Source of the DNA: Chitinophagaceae bacterium IBVUCB2
GTDB taxonomy: Bacteria > Bacteroidota > Bacteroidia > Chitinophagales > Chitinophagaceae
DNA length: 64,000 nucleotides
Direction: 5' to 3'
NCBI GenBank assembly: GCA_002127295.1
Contig: NFUV01000001.1
Span: 2,180,538 to 2,244,537 of the forward strand
Made by a program: the position numbers and the translations under genes. This document shows positions 7,732-16,540 of this stretch, one piece after another. The stretch's first letter is position 1. Every line of letters begins with the position of its first letter. The notes beneath the pieces were generated by a model. The model saw only the letters and a program-made list of their open reading frames with translations, was not told the DNA's origin and made no database searches.

Positions 7732-9525
7732 ATGTCTACTGAAACAGCAACAAAAGCAGTATTGAAAGGTGGCGAATGGCTGGTGAAAGAATCATCAGCC
7801 GCTGAAACATTTACCGCCGACCAATTCGGAGAAGAGCAATTAATGATCCGTGATATGTGCAACCAGTTTTTGGATGCAGAAGTATATCCCAACCTGGATC
7901 GCATAGATGACCTGGAGCCGGGCTTAATGAAATCATTGGTATCAAAAGCCGGTGAGCAAGGTTTACTATCAACTTCTTTCCCGGAAGAATTTGGTGGATT
8001 AGGAAAAGATTTTGTGACGTCAACAATCGTAAACGAATACCTGGGTGCAGGACACTCATTTTCTGTTGCAGTAGCAGCGCATACCGGAATTGGTACATTG
8101 CCGATCTTATATTTTGGTACACCGCAACAAAAAGAAAAATATATTCCCAAGTTGATTACGGGTGAATGGGCTGGTGCATACGGATTAACAGAACCTAACA
8201 GCGGTAGCGATGCATTGGGTGCAAAGACAACTGCCAAGTTGAGTGATGATGGTAAGTTTTATATTTTGAACGGGCAAAAATGCTGGATCACTAATGGCGG
8301 GTTTGCACAAGTCTACACCGTGTTTGCAAAAGTAGATGGTGACAAATTCACTGGTTTTATTGTCGACAGGGGAACAGAAGGATTTACACAAGGTCCGGAA
8401 GAACATAAGATGGGAATTAAAGGTTCTTCTACCGTTCAATTATATTTTCAAGATTGCAAAGTACCCGCAGAAAATTTATTGGGTGAGGTTGGTAAGGGAC
8501 ATAAGATCGCCTTTAATATTTTGAATATTGGCCGTTTGAAATTATGTGCAGCAGCTTTGGGTGGTGCAAGAAGGTCAGTAACGGATACAGTTCAGTATGC
8601 AAAAACAAGAGAACAGTTCAAACAACCGATTTCCAACTTTGGTGCTATTAAGTACAAGTTGGCGGAAATGGCAATCAAAGTATTTGTTGCTGAATCGGCA
8701 TTGTATCGTACTGCTAATTGGGTAGATCAAAAAGAAGAAGAGCTGCTAGCTGCCGGTAAACCCTTTAATGAAGCATTATTGGGTGCGGCTGAAGAGTATG
8801 CAATAGAATGTGCGATGCTAAAAGTATATGGTAGCGAAGTGCTGGACTATGTGGTAGATGAAGGCGTGCAGGTACATGGCGGTAATGGTTTTAGTGCGGA
8901 GTATAATGCTTCCAGGGCTTACCGGGATAGTCGTATTAATCGTATTTACGAAGGAACGAATGAAATTAACCGGTTGCTTACATTGGATATGACTTTGAAA
9001 AGAGCAATGGGTGGAAGGTTGGACCTGATGGGACCGGCAATGGCAGTTCAAAAAGAACTAATGAGCATTCCAGATTTTGGTGCCGAAGATGAAGCACCTT
9101 TTGCCGCAGAAAGAAAATTAGTTACGAATTTGAAGAAAGCAATTTTAATGACATCTGGCGCAGCAGTACAAAAACTGATGATGAAATTGGACAGCGAACA
9201 GGAAGTGCTGATGAATATTGCTGATATGGCCATTGAAACCTTTAATGCGGAGAGTGTATTATTAAGAGTAATGAAAATGGTGGAAGAGAAAGGTGCAGCA
9301 GCTTCAGGATTACACCTTGATATAATGCGGACTTATCTTTTTGATGCAGCCGATAAAGTAAATAAAGCAGGGAAAGATGCAGTGAATTCATTTGCCGATG
9401 GCGATGAATTGAGAATGATCTTAATGGGCCTGAAACGTTTTACCAAAGCAGAACCTTTCAATGTGAAAGATGCGAGAAGAAGGATTGCAGATAAAATGGT
9501 AGCGGAAGGTAAATATTGTTTTTAA
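7732..9525 (+). CDS. Acyl-CoA dehydrogenase
   Basis: A 597-residue flavoenzyme catalysing the first, FAD-linked step of fatty-acid (or related acyl-CoA) beta-oxidation. The family motifs are 'AYGLTEPNSGSDA' (about 143-156), 'WITNGG', 'KMGIKGSST' (about 226-234), and 'IYEGTNEINR', with the probable catalytic base Glu407. A C-terminal extension of about 170 residues beyond the roughly 400-residue core is usual for the long form found in Bacteroidota and some other bacteria. The substrate chain length cannot be read. It is preceded by a MarR regulator. The stop overlaps the stop of the convergent 7TM gene by 4 bp, and the terminator hairpin lies inside that gene. Confidence 0.93.
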   Translation: MSTETATKAVLKGGEWLVKESSAAETFTADQFGEEQLMIRDMCNQFLDAEVYPNLDRIDDLEPGLMKSLVSKAGEQGLLSTSFPEEFGGLGKDFVTSTIVNEYLGAGHSFSVAVAAHTGIGTLPILYFGTPQQKEKYIPKLITGEWAGAYGLTEPNSGSDALGAKTTAKLSDDGKFYILNGQKCWITNGGFAQVYTVFAKVDGDKFTGFIVDRGTEGFTQGPEEHKMGIKGSSTVQLYFQDCKVPAENLLGEVGKGHKIAFNILNIGRLKLCAAALGGARRSVTDTVQYAKTREQFKQPISNFGAIKYKLAEMAIKVFVAESALYRTANWVDQKEEELLAAGKPFNEALLGAAEEYAIECAMLKVYGSEVLDYVVDEGVQVHGGNGFSAEYNASRAYRDSRINRIYEGTNEINRLLTLDMTLKRAMGGRLDLMGPAMAVQKELMSIPDFGAEDEAPFAAERKLVTNLKKAILMTSGAAVQKLMMKLDSEQEVLMNIADMAIETFNAESVLLRVMKMVEEKGAAASGLHLDIMRTYLFDAADKVNKAGKDAVNSFADGDELRMILMGLKRFTKAEPFNVKDARRRIADKMVAEGKYCF

Positions 9526-10301
9526 TTCCAAAGGTCTTTATCAAAATCTAACATGGCTGTCCTTAACGGGGCAGCCGTTTTTGTGTTGGTGTAGATACTG
9601 GAAAGCTCTTTACGGGTTAATTTCAACTCATTTAATTTTTGTATTCGCTTTCTTTCAACTACAATCCCAATGCACATTAATATAGAGGATAGTGAAGTAA
9701 CAAAAAAGTATACAAGAAAAGTGTCGGCTACATATTGTTCGCTGATCTTTCCATTCTCTATATGTGCCTTAAATACATAGTAAATAAGATAAACAATGCC
9801 GTAGCAACCATAAGCAAAAAGTAAAGCTGCACAGATCAAAGCCTTACCGGTTGCTTTACGATGTGTAATAGCAATTTTGGCCTGTTTAATAAAAAAGTAA
9901 AGACCCAGCGAAAGCACAATAAGAATACCGGGCCCAAGAATAATCGTTATAGCTTCTGTATTGATACCTTTTATAGCCAGCACAGTTATTTCGAACCCAA
10001 TAAATATGGCAATCAATAACCGCAACTTTTTTGTAAAGACAGGTGAAGTGCTGAAATAGCTAAGAAACCAAATCATTAATGGTGCATCCAGTAGATTATT
10101 ACCAAGCCCCCAAAAGAAAACAACATCTTCATTTGTTTTGAGATAGCCTTCCGTCATTAAGTTGTAAATAAACAGTAAAAAATAATAGGTAATTAAAACA
10201 GGAAATGTTTTGTACCTGCCCAGTCGTAAGCTCAGCACCAGTATCACTGGTAACAGCAAGGCCAGCGAGGATATAACACCCATTGTAGAATTCCACGTCA
10301 T
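9522..10301 (-). CDS. Uncharacterised seven-helix membrane protein
   Basis: A 259-residue protein with about seven hydrophobic helices and a short charged C-terminal tail after the last helix ('ERKRIQKLNELKLTRKEL'). I do not recognise a characterised family. Aromatic residues in the early helices ('YYFLLFIYN', 'FWGLGNN') resemble other Bacteroidota 7TM proteins, some of which are sensor-like, but there is no catalytic or histidine-kinase domain. It is transcribed away from a 291-bp intergenic region holding two GTAATATTAC palindromes, shared with the amidase gene. Confidence 0.6.
   Translation of the reverse strand: MTWNSTMGVISSLALLLPVILVLSLRLGRYKTFPVLITYYFLLFIYNLMTEGYLKTNEDVVFFWGLGNNLLDAPLMIWFLSYFSTSPVFTKKLRLLIAIFIGFEITVLAIKGINTEAITIILGPGILIVLSLGLYFFIKQAKIAITHRKATGKALICAALLFAYGCYGIVYLIYYVFKAHIENGKISEQYVADTFLVYFFVTSLSSILMCIGIVVERKRIQKLNELKLTRKELSSIYTNTKTAAPLRTAMLDFDKDLWN
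9555..9582 (+). terminator. Intrinsic terminator of the acyl-CoA dehydrogenase gene, inside the convergent CDS
   Basis: GGCTGTCC at 9555-9562 and GGGCAGCC at 9569-9576 pair over 8 bp (one G-U) around a 6-nt loop, followed by GTTTTTG. It lies 30 bp past the dehydrogenase stop, within the last codons of the convergent 7TM protein. Confidence 0.65.
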
Positions 10302-10440
10302 CTCGTTAGTTTTTCTCAGGATTTGGATTAAGGCCGGTTTTAAAACAAATAAAAACCGACTGCAATATTAACGGGATTCATATGTACATAGTGTTTAATG
10401 ATAGGTGTTTATACTAAAATTCAGTAAAACCGAAAAACTG

Positions 10441-10538
10441 TTCCGTAATATTACGGAAGGGGGTTAACGGGTTTTTATGCGACTGCTAAATAGTCTAAAC
10501 AAGTACACTATATTTTCCAGGCTAACTAGTAATATTAC
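10441..10538. promoter_or_regulatory. Two GTAATATTAC palindromes, candidate operator pair
   Basis: TTCCGTAATATTACGGAA (10441-10458) is a perfect 18-bp palindrome. Its central GTAATATTAC recurs exactly at 10529-10538. The centres are 84 bp apart, close to eight helical turns. The pair lies in the 291-bp gap between the divergent 7TM and amidase genes. No further gene is visible in this gap. The arrangement suggests a dimeric regulator binding two sites on one face of the DNA. Confidence 0.5.
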
Positions 10539-10592
10539 CTGCTGATTTTCTCATTCAAATTATACTATTCTACTTTGATTTATCTTTCTGGT

Positions 10593-11771
10593 ATGATACG
10601 ATTACTTTTTTTGATCATGTTTTTTTGTAGTTGTAATGCTATTGCTCAAACTGTTGTAGCAAAACCAATAATAGGAACCACCACCGGCTCCCAACCGTAT
10701 CTGGAATATGGTTTTGGCTTCGACCGGCTCGGGGGAGCTAAAATTTCTTATCTCGATACGGGTATAGTAGTAAAAGTAGTGGACAGCACAGCTGTAAACT
10801 ATAAAGTACAGCTATCAAAAAATCATGTTGCCTATTTACCCAAAAATAATTTTAAAAAGGATAGTGCTATTAAAGCGGCATCGTATTATTTAACAGCCAG
10901 CTTACTGGCCATTGGCGATGATAAATATGATTATCTCACTATTACACTGGATGAAAAACTTCCCTACAGAAGCATTCAACAGATCAACCCATCAAAACTG
11001 GTGATTGATATTTATGGAGCCAGTTCTAATACCAACTGGATCACACAACGAACTTCGGCAAGAGAAATCAAGAATGTGTATTATGAACAGACCGAGGATG
11101 ATGTGTACAGGGTGATAATAGAATTAAACCACGAACAACATTGGGGTTACAGCATTTATTATGTAGGAAAGAAACTAACCGTTAGAGTTAAAAGACAACC
11201 TGCAGAGCTTGAAATTTCAAAAGTAAAAATAGCCGTAGATGCAGGACATGGAGGAAGTAATAATGGAGCTGCAGGCATTGCGACTAATATTTCAGAAAAA
11301 AAATATACATTATTGATTGCAAAAGAATTGCAACAGGAATTACTGGAAGAGAACGCCACTGTGTTTATGACAAGAGAGACTGATATTTCCATTGGTATGC
11401 AAGAAAGAATGGAAATGCTGAAAGCGGAAGACCCGGATTTTCTTATAAGCATTCATTTAAACTCATCGGTAAAAGATAGTGTTAACGGAGTAAGCACTTA
11501 TTATAAGCATATTGGTTTTCGTCCTTTAACGCAATTTATTTTAGATCGTATGCTGGAACTAGAACTTGCAGAATTTGGTAATGTAGGTAACTTCAATTTT
11601 GCATTGAGTGCCCCCACTGAGTATCCCAATTGTTTAGTGGAAGTAGCTTTCTTAAGTAACAGGGAAGATGAGAAAAAGATTCTCGATCCTGAATTTCATA
11701 AACAGGTAGCCAAAAAAATTGTAGCTGGTGTTAAAGATTGGTTGAAAGCCTGCAAAAAAAAGGATGATTAA
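10593..11771 (+). CDS. N-acetylmuramoyl-L-alanine amidase (Amidase_3)
   Basis: A 392-residue exported cell-wall hydrolase that cleaves the amide bond between MurNAc and the stem peptide. The N-terminus is a signal peptide ending near 'CNAIAQ'. An AMIN-like beta-rich region follows (about 110-205). The C-terminal zinc amidase domain has 'DAGHGG' with His219, Glu235, 'SIHLNSS' with His288, and the catalytic 'VEVAFLSN' with Glu350. All ligands and the catalytic Glu are present. I use ATG at 10593; the in-frame TTG six codons earlier adds residues before the signal peptide. The stop interlocks by 4 bp with the convergent cytochrome gene. Likely role: daughter-cell separation or cell-wall turnover. 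Confidence 0.92.
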   Translation: MIRLLFLIMFFCSCNAIAQTVVAKPIIGTTTGSQPYLEYGFGFDRLGGAKISYLDTGIVVKVVDSTAVNYKVQLSKNHVAYLPKNNFKKDSAIKAASYYLTASLLAIGDDKYDYLTITLDEKLPYRSIQQINPSKLVIDIYGASSNTNWITQRTSAREIKNVYYEQTEDDVYRVIIELNHEQHWGYSIYYVGKKLTVRVKRQPAELEISKVKIAVDAGHGGSNNGAAGIATNISEKKYTLLIAKELQQELLEENATVFMTRETDISIGMQERMEMLKAEDPDFLISIHLNSSVKDSVNGVSTYYKHIGFRPLTQFILDRMLELELAEFGNVGNFNFALSAPTEYPNCLVEVAFLSNREDEKKILDPEFHKQVAKKIVAGVKDWLKACKKKDD

Positions 11772-12178
11772 TTTTCTGGTGGGAACGGCTGGCCCTGGTG
11801 GCAAGTTTTACATTGAACCACATGTAAATATTCAGGTCGAACATCTTTAGTAAAATAAAAATAATTCTTGTTTATATCGATCGTCATCCGCATCATCTTT
11901 CTTCCTTCTTCTTTCATAGGATTGGTATCTGATGCATAATCCAGGGAATCTTTCATTCCAAAATTCAATTTATTATAGGGTACATGGCAAAAATCACATT
12001 TCACACCCAGAGCAACATTGTATGTCTTCATAATACTATCCAGCTTTTCATCGCTGATGTCTTTTGGTAGTATTTTTAAATTTCGCTCTTTTACAACAGG
12101 AGCTTTTGTAGCAGCAATACTTATTACAACTGTAGCAGCAATACTTGCAACTACTATTAATTTTTTTTGATGAAGCAT
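11768..12178 (-). CDS. Small diheme cytochrome c (photosynthetic reaction-centre cytochrome-like)
   Basis: A 136-residue protein with an N-terminal export helix (about 6-24) and two CxxCH haem sites: CDFCH at 61-65 and CKTCH at 123-127. The text around the first site ('MKTYNVALGVKCDFCHVPY') resembles the CytC_RC family, which is common in non-phototrophic Bacteroidota as a small periplasmic electron carrier. The start is ATG at 12178; a TTG three codons upstream is less likely. It shares interlocked stop codons with the amidase gene. The electron partner is unknown. Confidence 0.8.
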   Translation of the reverse strand: MLHQKKLIVVASIAATVVISIAATKAPVVKERNLKILPKDISDEKLDSIMKTYNVALGVKCDFCHVPYNKLNFGMKDSLDYASDTNPMKEEGRKMMRMTIDINKNYFYFTKDVRPEYLHVVQCKTCHQGQPFPPEN

Positions 12179-12288
12179 ATATATCAATTACGTATAAAAA
12201 CTTTTAATTCATGCCAGACGGGCATCTTGTAACCGGGAACTCTCAAACAGACGAACTTCCATCCAATAAAGTAGCATCAACAATTAAA

Positions 12289-14439
12289 CTATTTGATCCA
12301 TCGCTGGAAAAACTCGTATGTCCTCAACATCTGGTCTATACGCTGGCGGTTATTTCCGGTTCTTGTCAGCTCATGTGTACCACCTGGATGACGAACATAC
12401 TCAACAGGGCGGCCAAGTACTTTTAAACTTTTGTATAACATTTCACTTTGTACAAAACCTGTTCTGCGGTCATTATCGCCATGAAAAATGATATACGGGG
12501 TTTTTATATTCTGTACATAATTAATCGGCGACTCTCTTTCCAACGTTGCTTTGGTTCCTGCTTCCCAGGGGTAGCCACCAAAATAATTGGGCACTAATCT
12601 CCATGCATTACCTTCTCCAAAAAAAGTAGCCAGGTCATACACGCCACGCTGTGAACAGGCAGCTGCAAAACGCTGATCATGTGCAATGATCCATGAAACC
12701 AAATAACCAGCATACGAACCACCTGTTATTAAAAGTTTGGAGGTATCAGCCCAACCTTCTGTAATAGTTTTATTTAAAGAGGTTAGTACGTCACTGCTTG
12801 GCCCTGTTCCCCAGTCATTCATATTGCCTCGCAAAAAATCATAACCATATCCACCGCTGCCTCTTGGATTGCAATACACTACTCCATACCCTTTGCTGCA
12901 GAAGTATTGAAACTCATGCCACATACTTGTTTCACCTGGACCCCACATAGCTGCGGGGCCGCCATGTATATTTAATAGTAGTGGATATTTTTTTCCGGCT
13001 TCATAGTTAGCAGGCTTCATCACCCAATATTCTATCTCCATTCCCTTTTCATTTTTGAATGTATGCTTTTCAGGAATGCTTAATTTTTTTGTGGCTATCC
13101 AATCTGTATTAAAACTGCTGACCCGCTTTGGATTTTTTGCAGATGCATCGGCAAGATATAATTCAAATGGGTTAACAACTTCCGTTTTTACATACACCAA
13201 TTTGTTGCCGTTCAAATCGAAATTTATAATACCACTGTTATAATCGGTAAGCTGCTCTGTTTTCTTTGTGCTGATCTCGGAACGATAAATAGGTTGCCCT
13301 CCATTACTTTGAGCAGAGAAGTAAATATATTTTTCATCATTACTCCAGGTAACATTTCCTTTATTCCTGTCGAAAACAATATTAATCATATCAGATGCTT
13401 TACCGTTCAGCGGCATTATGGCCATTGTAGGAACACTTACAAAGGATGTGTTGCCATATTGAAATGCAAGCCACTTTCCAGAGGGGGAAATACGGGGGTT
13501 ATTATAGTTCTTACCTTTTTCACCCAATATCTTTTTCAGGTTGCGACCATCTGTATCAACAATAAATATTTCTCCTTCCAATGAACGGTCAGGATGTTCG
13601 GTGGAATCTATTTCTCCGGCAAGTATTAATTGTTTACCATCTGGCGTAAAGTCAGCTGTGTTGTAGCGATAGAACCCCTTGGTAATAAGAACAGGCTTTG
13701 CATCAGGTTTCGCATCAACAATAAAAAAATGGTTAAAGCTCATTTCTGTATTAATTTCTGTTTCATCCAAAAAATTCAACTTCGTTGAAACTTTTGCTTT
13801 TCTATCTGCCGCATTATTTTCTAAATATGCCCTTATCTCTTCTATATTTCCATCAGGGTCTGCTTTCGCTGTAGATTTTAAGTATTGATTATTTTCCAGT
13901 CCCGGCTTTTCCATCGACCATTTTGGAACTTCTTTCCACGGATTCAGCAGCGAATCCTTCAGCAATTCTTTCAATGAAATGCCTGCTGAAAAAAGTAGTT
14001 GCTTTCCGTCAGGGCTCCATTTTGCATTACTTGCGCCATATTTATATTTTGTAAGCTGTGTTGCTTCGCCAGCATCCAACGGCAGTAAAAAAATTTGAGG
14101 TTTACCATCCACAGATCTTGAGAATGCAAGTTGTTTGCCATCTGGACTAAATGCAGGTTGCGAAGAATTTTCTTTACTGGTCAATTGTTTGGGAGCTGAG
14201 GCGCCATCTGTTGCCACCATCCATATCTGCGTTACATATTTATACTCTGTTTTACTTTCCCCATCGGGTTCAATAGTAGTAATCGTAAAAGCTGCTTTGC
14301 TTCCATCTTTACTGATAGTTACATTACCAGGAGTTTTAATTTTCACCATGTCAGTTACTTTCACCGGTTCTTTGCCATTTTGAGCGGCCAGGAAAGAAAC
14401 TATGAATAGAGTGAAGGTGAGTGAGAGAATTTTTTGCAT
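12289..14439 (-). CDS. S9 family prolyl oligopeptidase-type serine peptidase
   Basis: A 716-residue exported peptidase with a signal peptide at about 1-19 (ending 'FLAAQ'). The N-terminal half is a WD40/TolB-like propeller with repeats such as 'SPDGKQLAFS', 'SPDGKQLLFS', 'TPDGKQLI' and 'SPSGKWLAF'. The C-terminal alpha/beta hydrolase domain starts near 440, with 'GGSYAGY' (nucleophile Ser575), 'HGDNDRR' (Asp about 657) and 'PGGTHEL' (His about 689). It belongs to the acylaminoacyl-peptidase/DPP branch. It probably degrades peptides in the periplasm for nutrition. It is monocistronic by position. Confidence 0.92.
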   Translation of the reverse strand: MQKILSLTFTLFIVSFLAAQNGKEPVKVTDMVKIKTPGNVTISKDGSKAAFTITTIEPDGESKTEYKYVTQIWMVATDGASAPKQLTSKENSSQPAFSPDGKQLAFSRSVDGKPQIFLLPLDAGEATQLTKYKYGASNAKWSPDGKQLLFSAGISLKELLKDSLLNPWKEVPKWSMEKPGLENNQYLKSTAKADPDGNIEEIRAYLENNAADRKAKVSTKLNFLDETEINTEMSFNHFFIVDAKPDAKPVLITKGFYRYNTADFTPDGKQLILAGEIDSTEHPDRSLEGEIFIVDTDGRNLKKILGEKGKNYNNPRISPSGKWLAFQYGNTSFVSVPTMAIMPLNGKASDMINIVFDRNKGNVTWSNDEKYIYFSAQSNGGQPIYRSEISTKKTEQLTDYNSGIINFDLNGNKLVYVKTEVVNPFELYLADASAKNPKRVSSFNTDWIATKKLSIPEKHTFKNEKGMEIEYWVMKPANYEAGKKYPLLLNIHGGPAAMWGPGETSMWHEFQYFCSKGYGVVYCNPRGSGGYGYDFLRGNMNDWGTGPSSDVLTSLNKTITEGWADTSKLLITGGSYAGYLVSWIIAHDQRFAAACSQRGVYDLATFFGEGNAWRLVPNYFGGYPWEAGTKATLERESPINYVQNIKTPYIIFHGDNDRRTGFVQSEMLYKSLKVLGRPVEYVRHPGGTHELTRTGNNRQRIDQMLRTYEFFQRWIK

Positions 14440-14514
14440 AACAGTGGTTTGGATGCTGAATGTACGAATTCAAATGCTTTCCCGTATTGGTAAATGACAA
14501 ATGGTTATGTTTTC

Positions 14515-14522
14515 TACATTTG
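14515..14522 (+). promoter_or_regulatory. -7 promoter box of the AhpD-like gene
   Basis: TACATTTG matches TAnnTTTG and lies 19 nt before the ATG at 14542. No clear TTTG is seen at the -33 spacing. Confidence 0.45.
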
Positions 14523-14541
14523 AATATTAAAAAAATATACA

Positions 14542-14895
14542 ATGAGCAACCTGGTAAAAGAATTCAATGACTACCGTACTAAAATGAATGACGTAATTCT
14601 TAGTAAGGACAATCTTGTAATAAAACGCCTTTGGAATCTTGACACGAATACCTATGCAGAAGGGGCTTTGGATGTAAAAACAAAAGAAATGCTTGGCCTT
14701 GTTGCCAGTATGGTGCTTCGTTGTGATGATTGTATCAAGTACCATCTTGGAAAATCGCATGAAGTAGGTGTTACTACCGAGCAGCTATATGAAGTATTTG
14801 CAGTTGCCAATATTGTTGGCGGAACGATTGTAGTGCCGCATACAAGAAGGGCGGCTGAGTACTGGGAGGAATTACAGGGAATTAAAAATGAATAA
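14542..14895 (+). CDS. Carboxymuconolactone decarboxylase / AhpD-like protein
   Basis: A 117-residue all-helical protein. The AhpD redox signature 'CDDCIKYH' has Cys61, Cys64 and His68, and 'SHEVGVTTEQLYE' follows. Family members with this CxxC-H set act as thiol-based peroxide-defence proteins; those without it are decarboxylases, so a redox role is more likely here. It has no signal peptide and should be cytoplasmic. A long AT-rich hairpin begins at its stop codon and separates it from the 2-oxoacid oxidoreductase gene. Confidence 0.85.
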   Translation: MSNLVKEFNDYRTKMNDVILSKDNLVIKRLWNLDTNTYAEGALDVKTKEMLGLVASMVLRCDDCIKYHLGKSHEVGVTTEQLYEVFAVANIVGGTIVVPHTRRAAEYWEELQGIKNE

Positions 14896-14940
14896 TTAAG
14901 AATTAATAGTGAATTTTGCACTGGAATAATTCTTAATTTT
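14894..14940 (+). terminator. AT-rich hairpin between AhpD-like gene and korB-like gene
   Basis: AATTAAGAATTA (14894-14905) and TAATTCTTAATT (14927-14938) are perfect 12-bp arms. The loop holds a second small stem, AGTG/CACT. A short T run follows. It could terminate the upstream transcript. The loop also contains GAATTTTG, one base off a -7 box, so it could carry the downstream promoter. Confidence 0.5.
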
Positions 14941-14960
14941 TCATTACTAATTATTAATTG

Positions 14961-15989
14961 ATGTCTACAGAAACAATAGCTCCAACCCTTACCGCCAAAG
15001 ATTTTGCTACTGACCAAGAAGTTCGCTGGTGTCCGGGTTGTGGCGACTACTCCATTCTGGCACAAGTACAAAAAGTAATGCCAACGCTGGGTATTGCCAG
15101 GGAAAATATTGTAATTATATCCGGTATTGGTTGCAGCAGCCGGTTCCCTTATTATATGAACACTTATGGTATGCACTCTATCCATGGCCGTGCTACTGCA
15201 GTAGCTTCTGGTTTAAAAGCCAGCAGACCTGAGTTGAGTGTGTGGATCGTAACGGGTGATGGTGATGGATTGAGTATTGGAGGCAATCATACCATTCATT
15301 TGCTACGCAGAAATTTTGATGTGAATGTATTATTGTTCAACAACCAGATTTATGGATTAACGAAGGGACAATATTCTCCTACTTCAGAAGAAAAGAAAGT
15401 AACGAAGAGTACCCCGATGGGAAGTATTGACCATCCGTTCAATCCGCTGGCACTGGCATTAGGAGCTGACGCAACATTTGTGGCAAGAACAATGGATAGG
15501 GATCCGAAACATTTACAAGCAATGCTCATCAGAACAAATCAGCATAAAGGAGCATCGTTCTTAGAGATTTACCAGAATTGCAACATCTTTAATGACGGAG
15601 CATTTGAAATATTTACGGAGAAAGGAAGCAAGCCAACAGAAACATTATTCTTAGAACAAGGCAAGCCATTACTGTTTGGTGCTGCGAACGATAAAGGAAT
15701 AAAACTTGATGGCTTTAAACCAGTGGTGGTTGATTTAAACCTAGGGCACAGTGCCGATGATCTGTGGATACATGATGAACAGGATATTTACAAAGCACAG
15801 ATATTAACCCGCATATTTGATGACCCTAAAATTGAAGGTCACTTGCCAAGACCATTTGGTGTTTTCTATCAAACCAACCGGGCTTGCTATGAGGATGTAA
15901 TGGCAGCGCAATTAGAAGAAGCGAAAACAAGGAAGCCTGCCGATTTGGATAAGCTGCTGAAAGGGAATGAGGTTTGGACGATACAATAA
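14961..15989 (+). CDS. korB: 2-oxoacid:ferredoxin oxidoreductase, beta subunit
   Basis: A 342-residue thiamine-diphosphate subunit of a KorAB/PorAB-type enzyme that oxidises a 2-oxoacid (probably 2-oxoglutarate) to the acyl-CoA with reduction of ferredoxin. Visible motifs: 'WCPGCGDYS' (Cys24, Cys27), 'GIGCSSRFPYY', 'SIHGRATAVA', the ThDP/Mg site 'GDGDGLSIGG' (about 97-106), and 'NNQIYGLTKGQ' (about 126-136). I use ATG at 14961. The alpha/gamma subunit normally lies directly upstream in related genomes, but here the upstream gene is AhpD-like and no alpha subunit is in the window. The enzyme therefore needs a partner from elsewhere. Confidence 0.9.
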   Translation: MSTETIAPTLTAKDFATDQEVRWCPGCGDYSILAQVQKVMPTLGIARENIVIISGIGCSSRFPYYMNTYGMHSIHGRATAVASGLKASRPELSVWIVTGDGDGLSIGGNHTIHLLRRNFDVNVLLFNNQIYGLTKGQYSPTSEEKKVTKSTPMGSIDHPFNPLALALGADATFVARTMDRDPKHLQAMLIRTNQHKGASFLEIYQNCNIFNDGAFEIFTEKGSKPTETLFLEQGKPLLFGAANDKGIKLDGFKPVVVDLNLGHSADDLWIHDEQDIYKAQILTRIFDDPKIEGHLPRPFGVFYQTNRACYEDVMAAQLEEAKTRKPADLDKLLKGNEVWTIQ

Positions 15990-16033
15990 GAATAAAATTT
16001 TCGAAAAATATTTTATTTGTGGATAGAAGTCAA

Positions 16034-16540
16034 ATGACATTCAGGTCAAATCTTTTTAAGATTGCCCTAACACTTATTTATTTTTGTTTACCACTTATCT
16101 TTTTTATTACTTTATTCATAATCGATTTTAGAAAGACCGGATATTTTGACTTTAATTCTGCAATTCGTAGTTTTTGGATTTTCGTTTTATTTATAAGTTT
16201 GATCACAATTCCCGGGATAATTCTACATCTCCAATATTATCAACTTGATAAAAGGAAGTCTTTAGCCTTTAATAAAAGCTCTATTAAATTTTATAGCGAA
16301 GAGAAGTTTGATAAAATTATATTTAATAAAATTGACAGGGTAGAAATTCACACTTTGGCTTGGAGCTACAAATTACCATGGCAAGAATATGGCTTCACAA
16401 GAATTATTCTAAAAGATGGCACAAAATACTTGTATACAAGTTTGATACTTGAGTGCTCTTCCAGTGCTCTCATATTTAAACGGACAAATATTACCGTAGA
16501 TGAAATAGAGGAATTTTGGACGTGGCCTACAAAAAATTAA
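16034..16540 (+). CDS. Hypothetical two-helix membrane protein with PH-like tail
   Basis: A 168-residue protein with two membrane helices (about 9-30 and 44-68). A soluble tail of mainly beta strands follows ('KSSIKFYSEEKFDKIIF', 'RVEIHTLAW', 'TRIILKDGTKYLY') and resembles the PH-like domains of small bacterial membrane proteins. I do not recognise a named family. An upstream TTG at 15974 would overlap korB; ATG at 16034 lies 44 bp after the korB stop and fits the first helix better. The codon usage looks more AT-rich than its neighbours, so it may be a recent arrival. The stop interlocks with the convergent cupin gene. Confidence 0.55.
   Translation: MTFRSNLFKIALTLIYFCLPLIFFITLFIIDFRKTGYFDFNSAIRSFWIFVLFISLITIPGIILHLQYYQLDKRKSLAFNKSSIKFYSEEKFDKIIFNKIDRVEIHTLAWSYKLPWQEYGFTRIILKDGTKYLYTSLILECSSSALIFKRTNITVDEIEEFWTWPTKN

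Noticed and set aside
12211-12426. Plus-strand ORF overlapping the end of the S9 peptidase gene
   Set aside because: It mostly overlaps the coding end of the peptidase on the other strand and has no domain.
16034-16540. Horizontal acquisition of the AT-rich two-helix protein
   Set aside because: The composition impression was not measured and there is no mobile element nearby; kept only as a remark.
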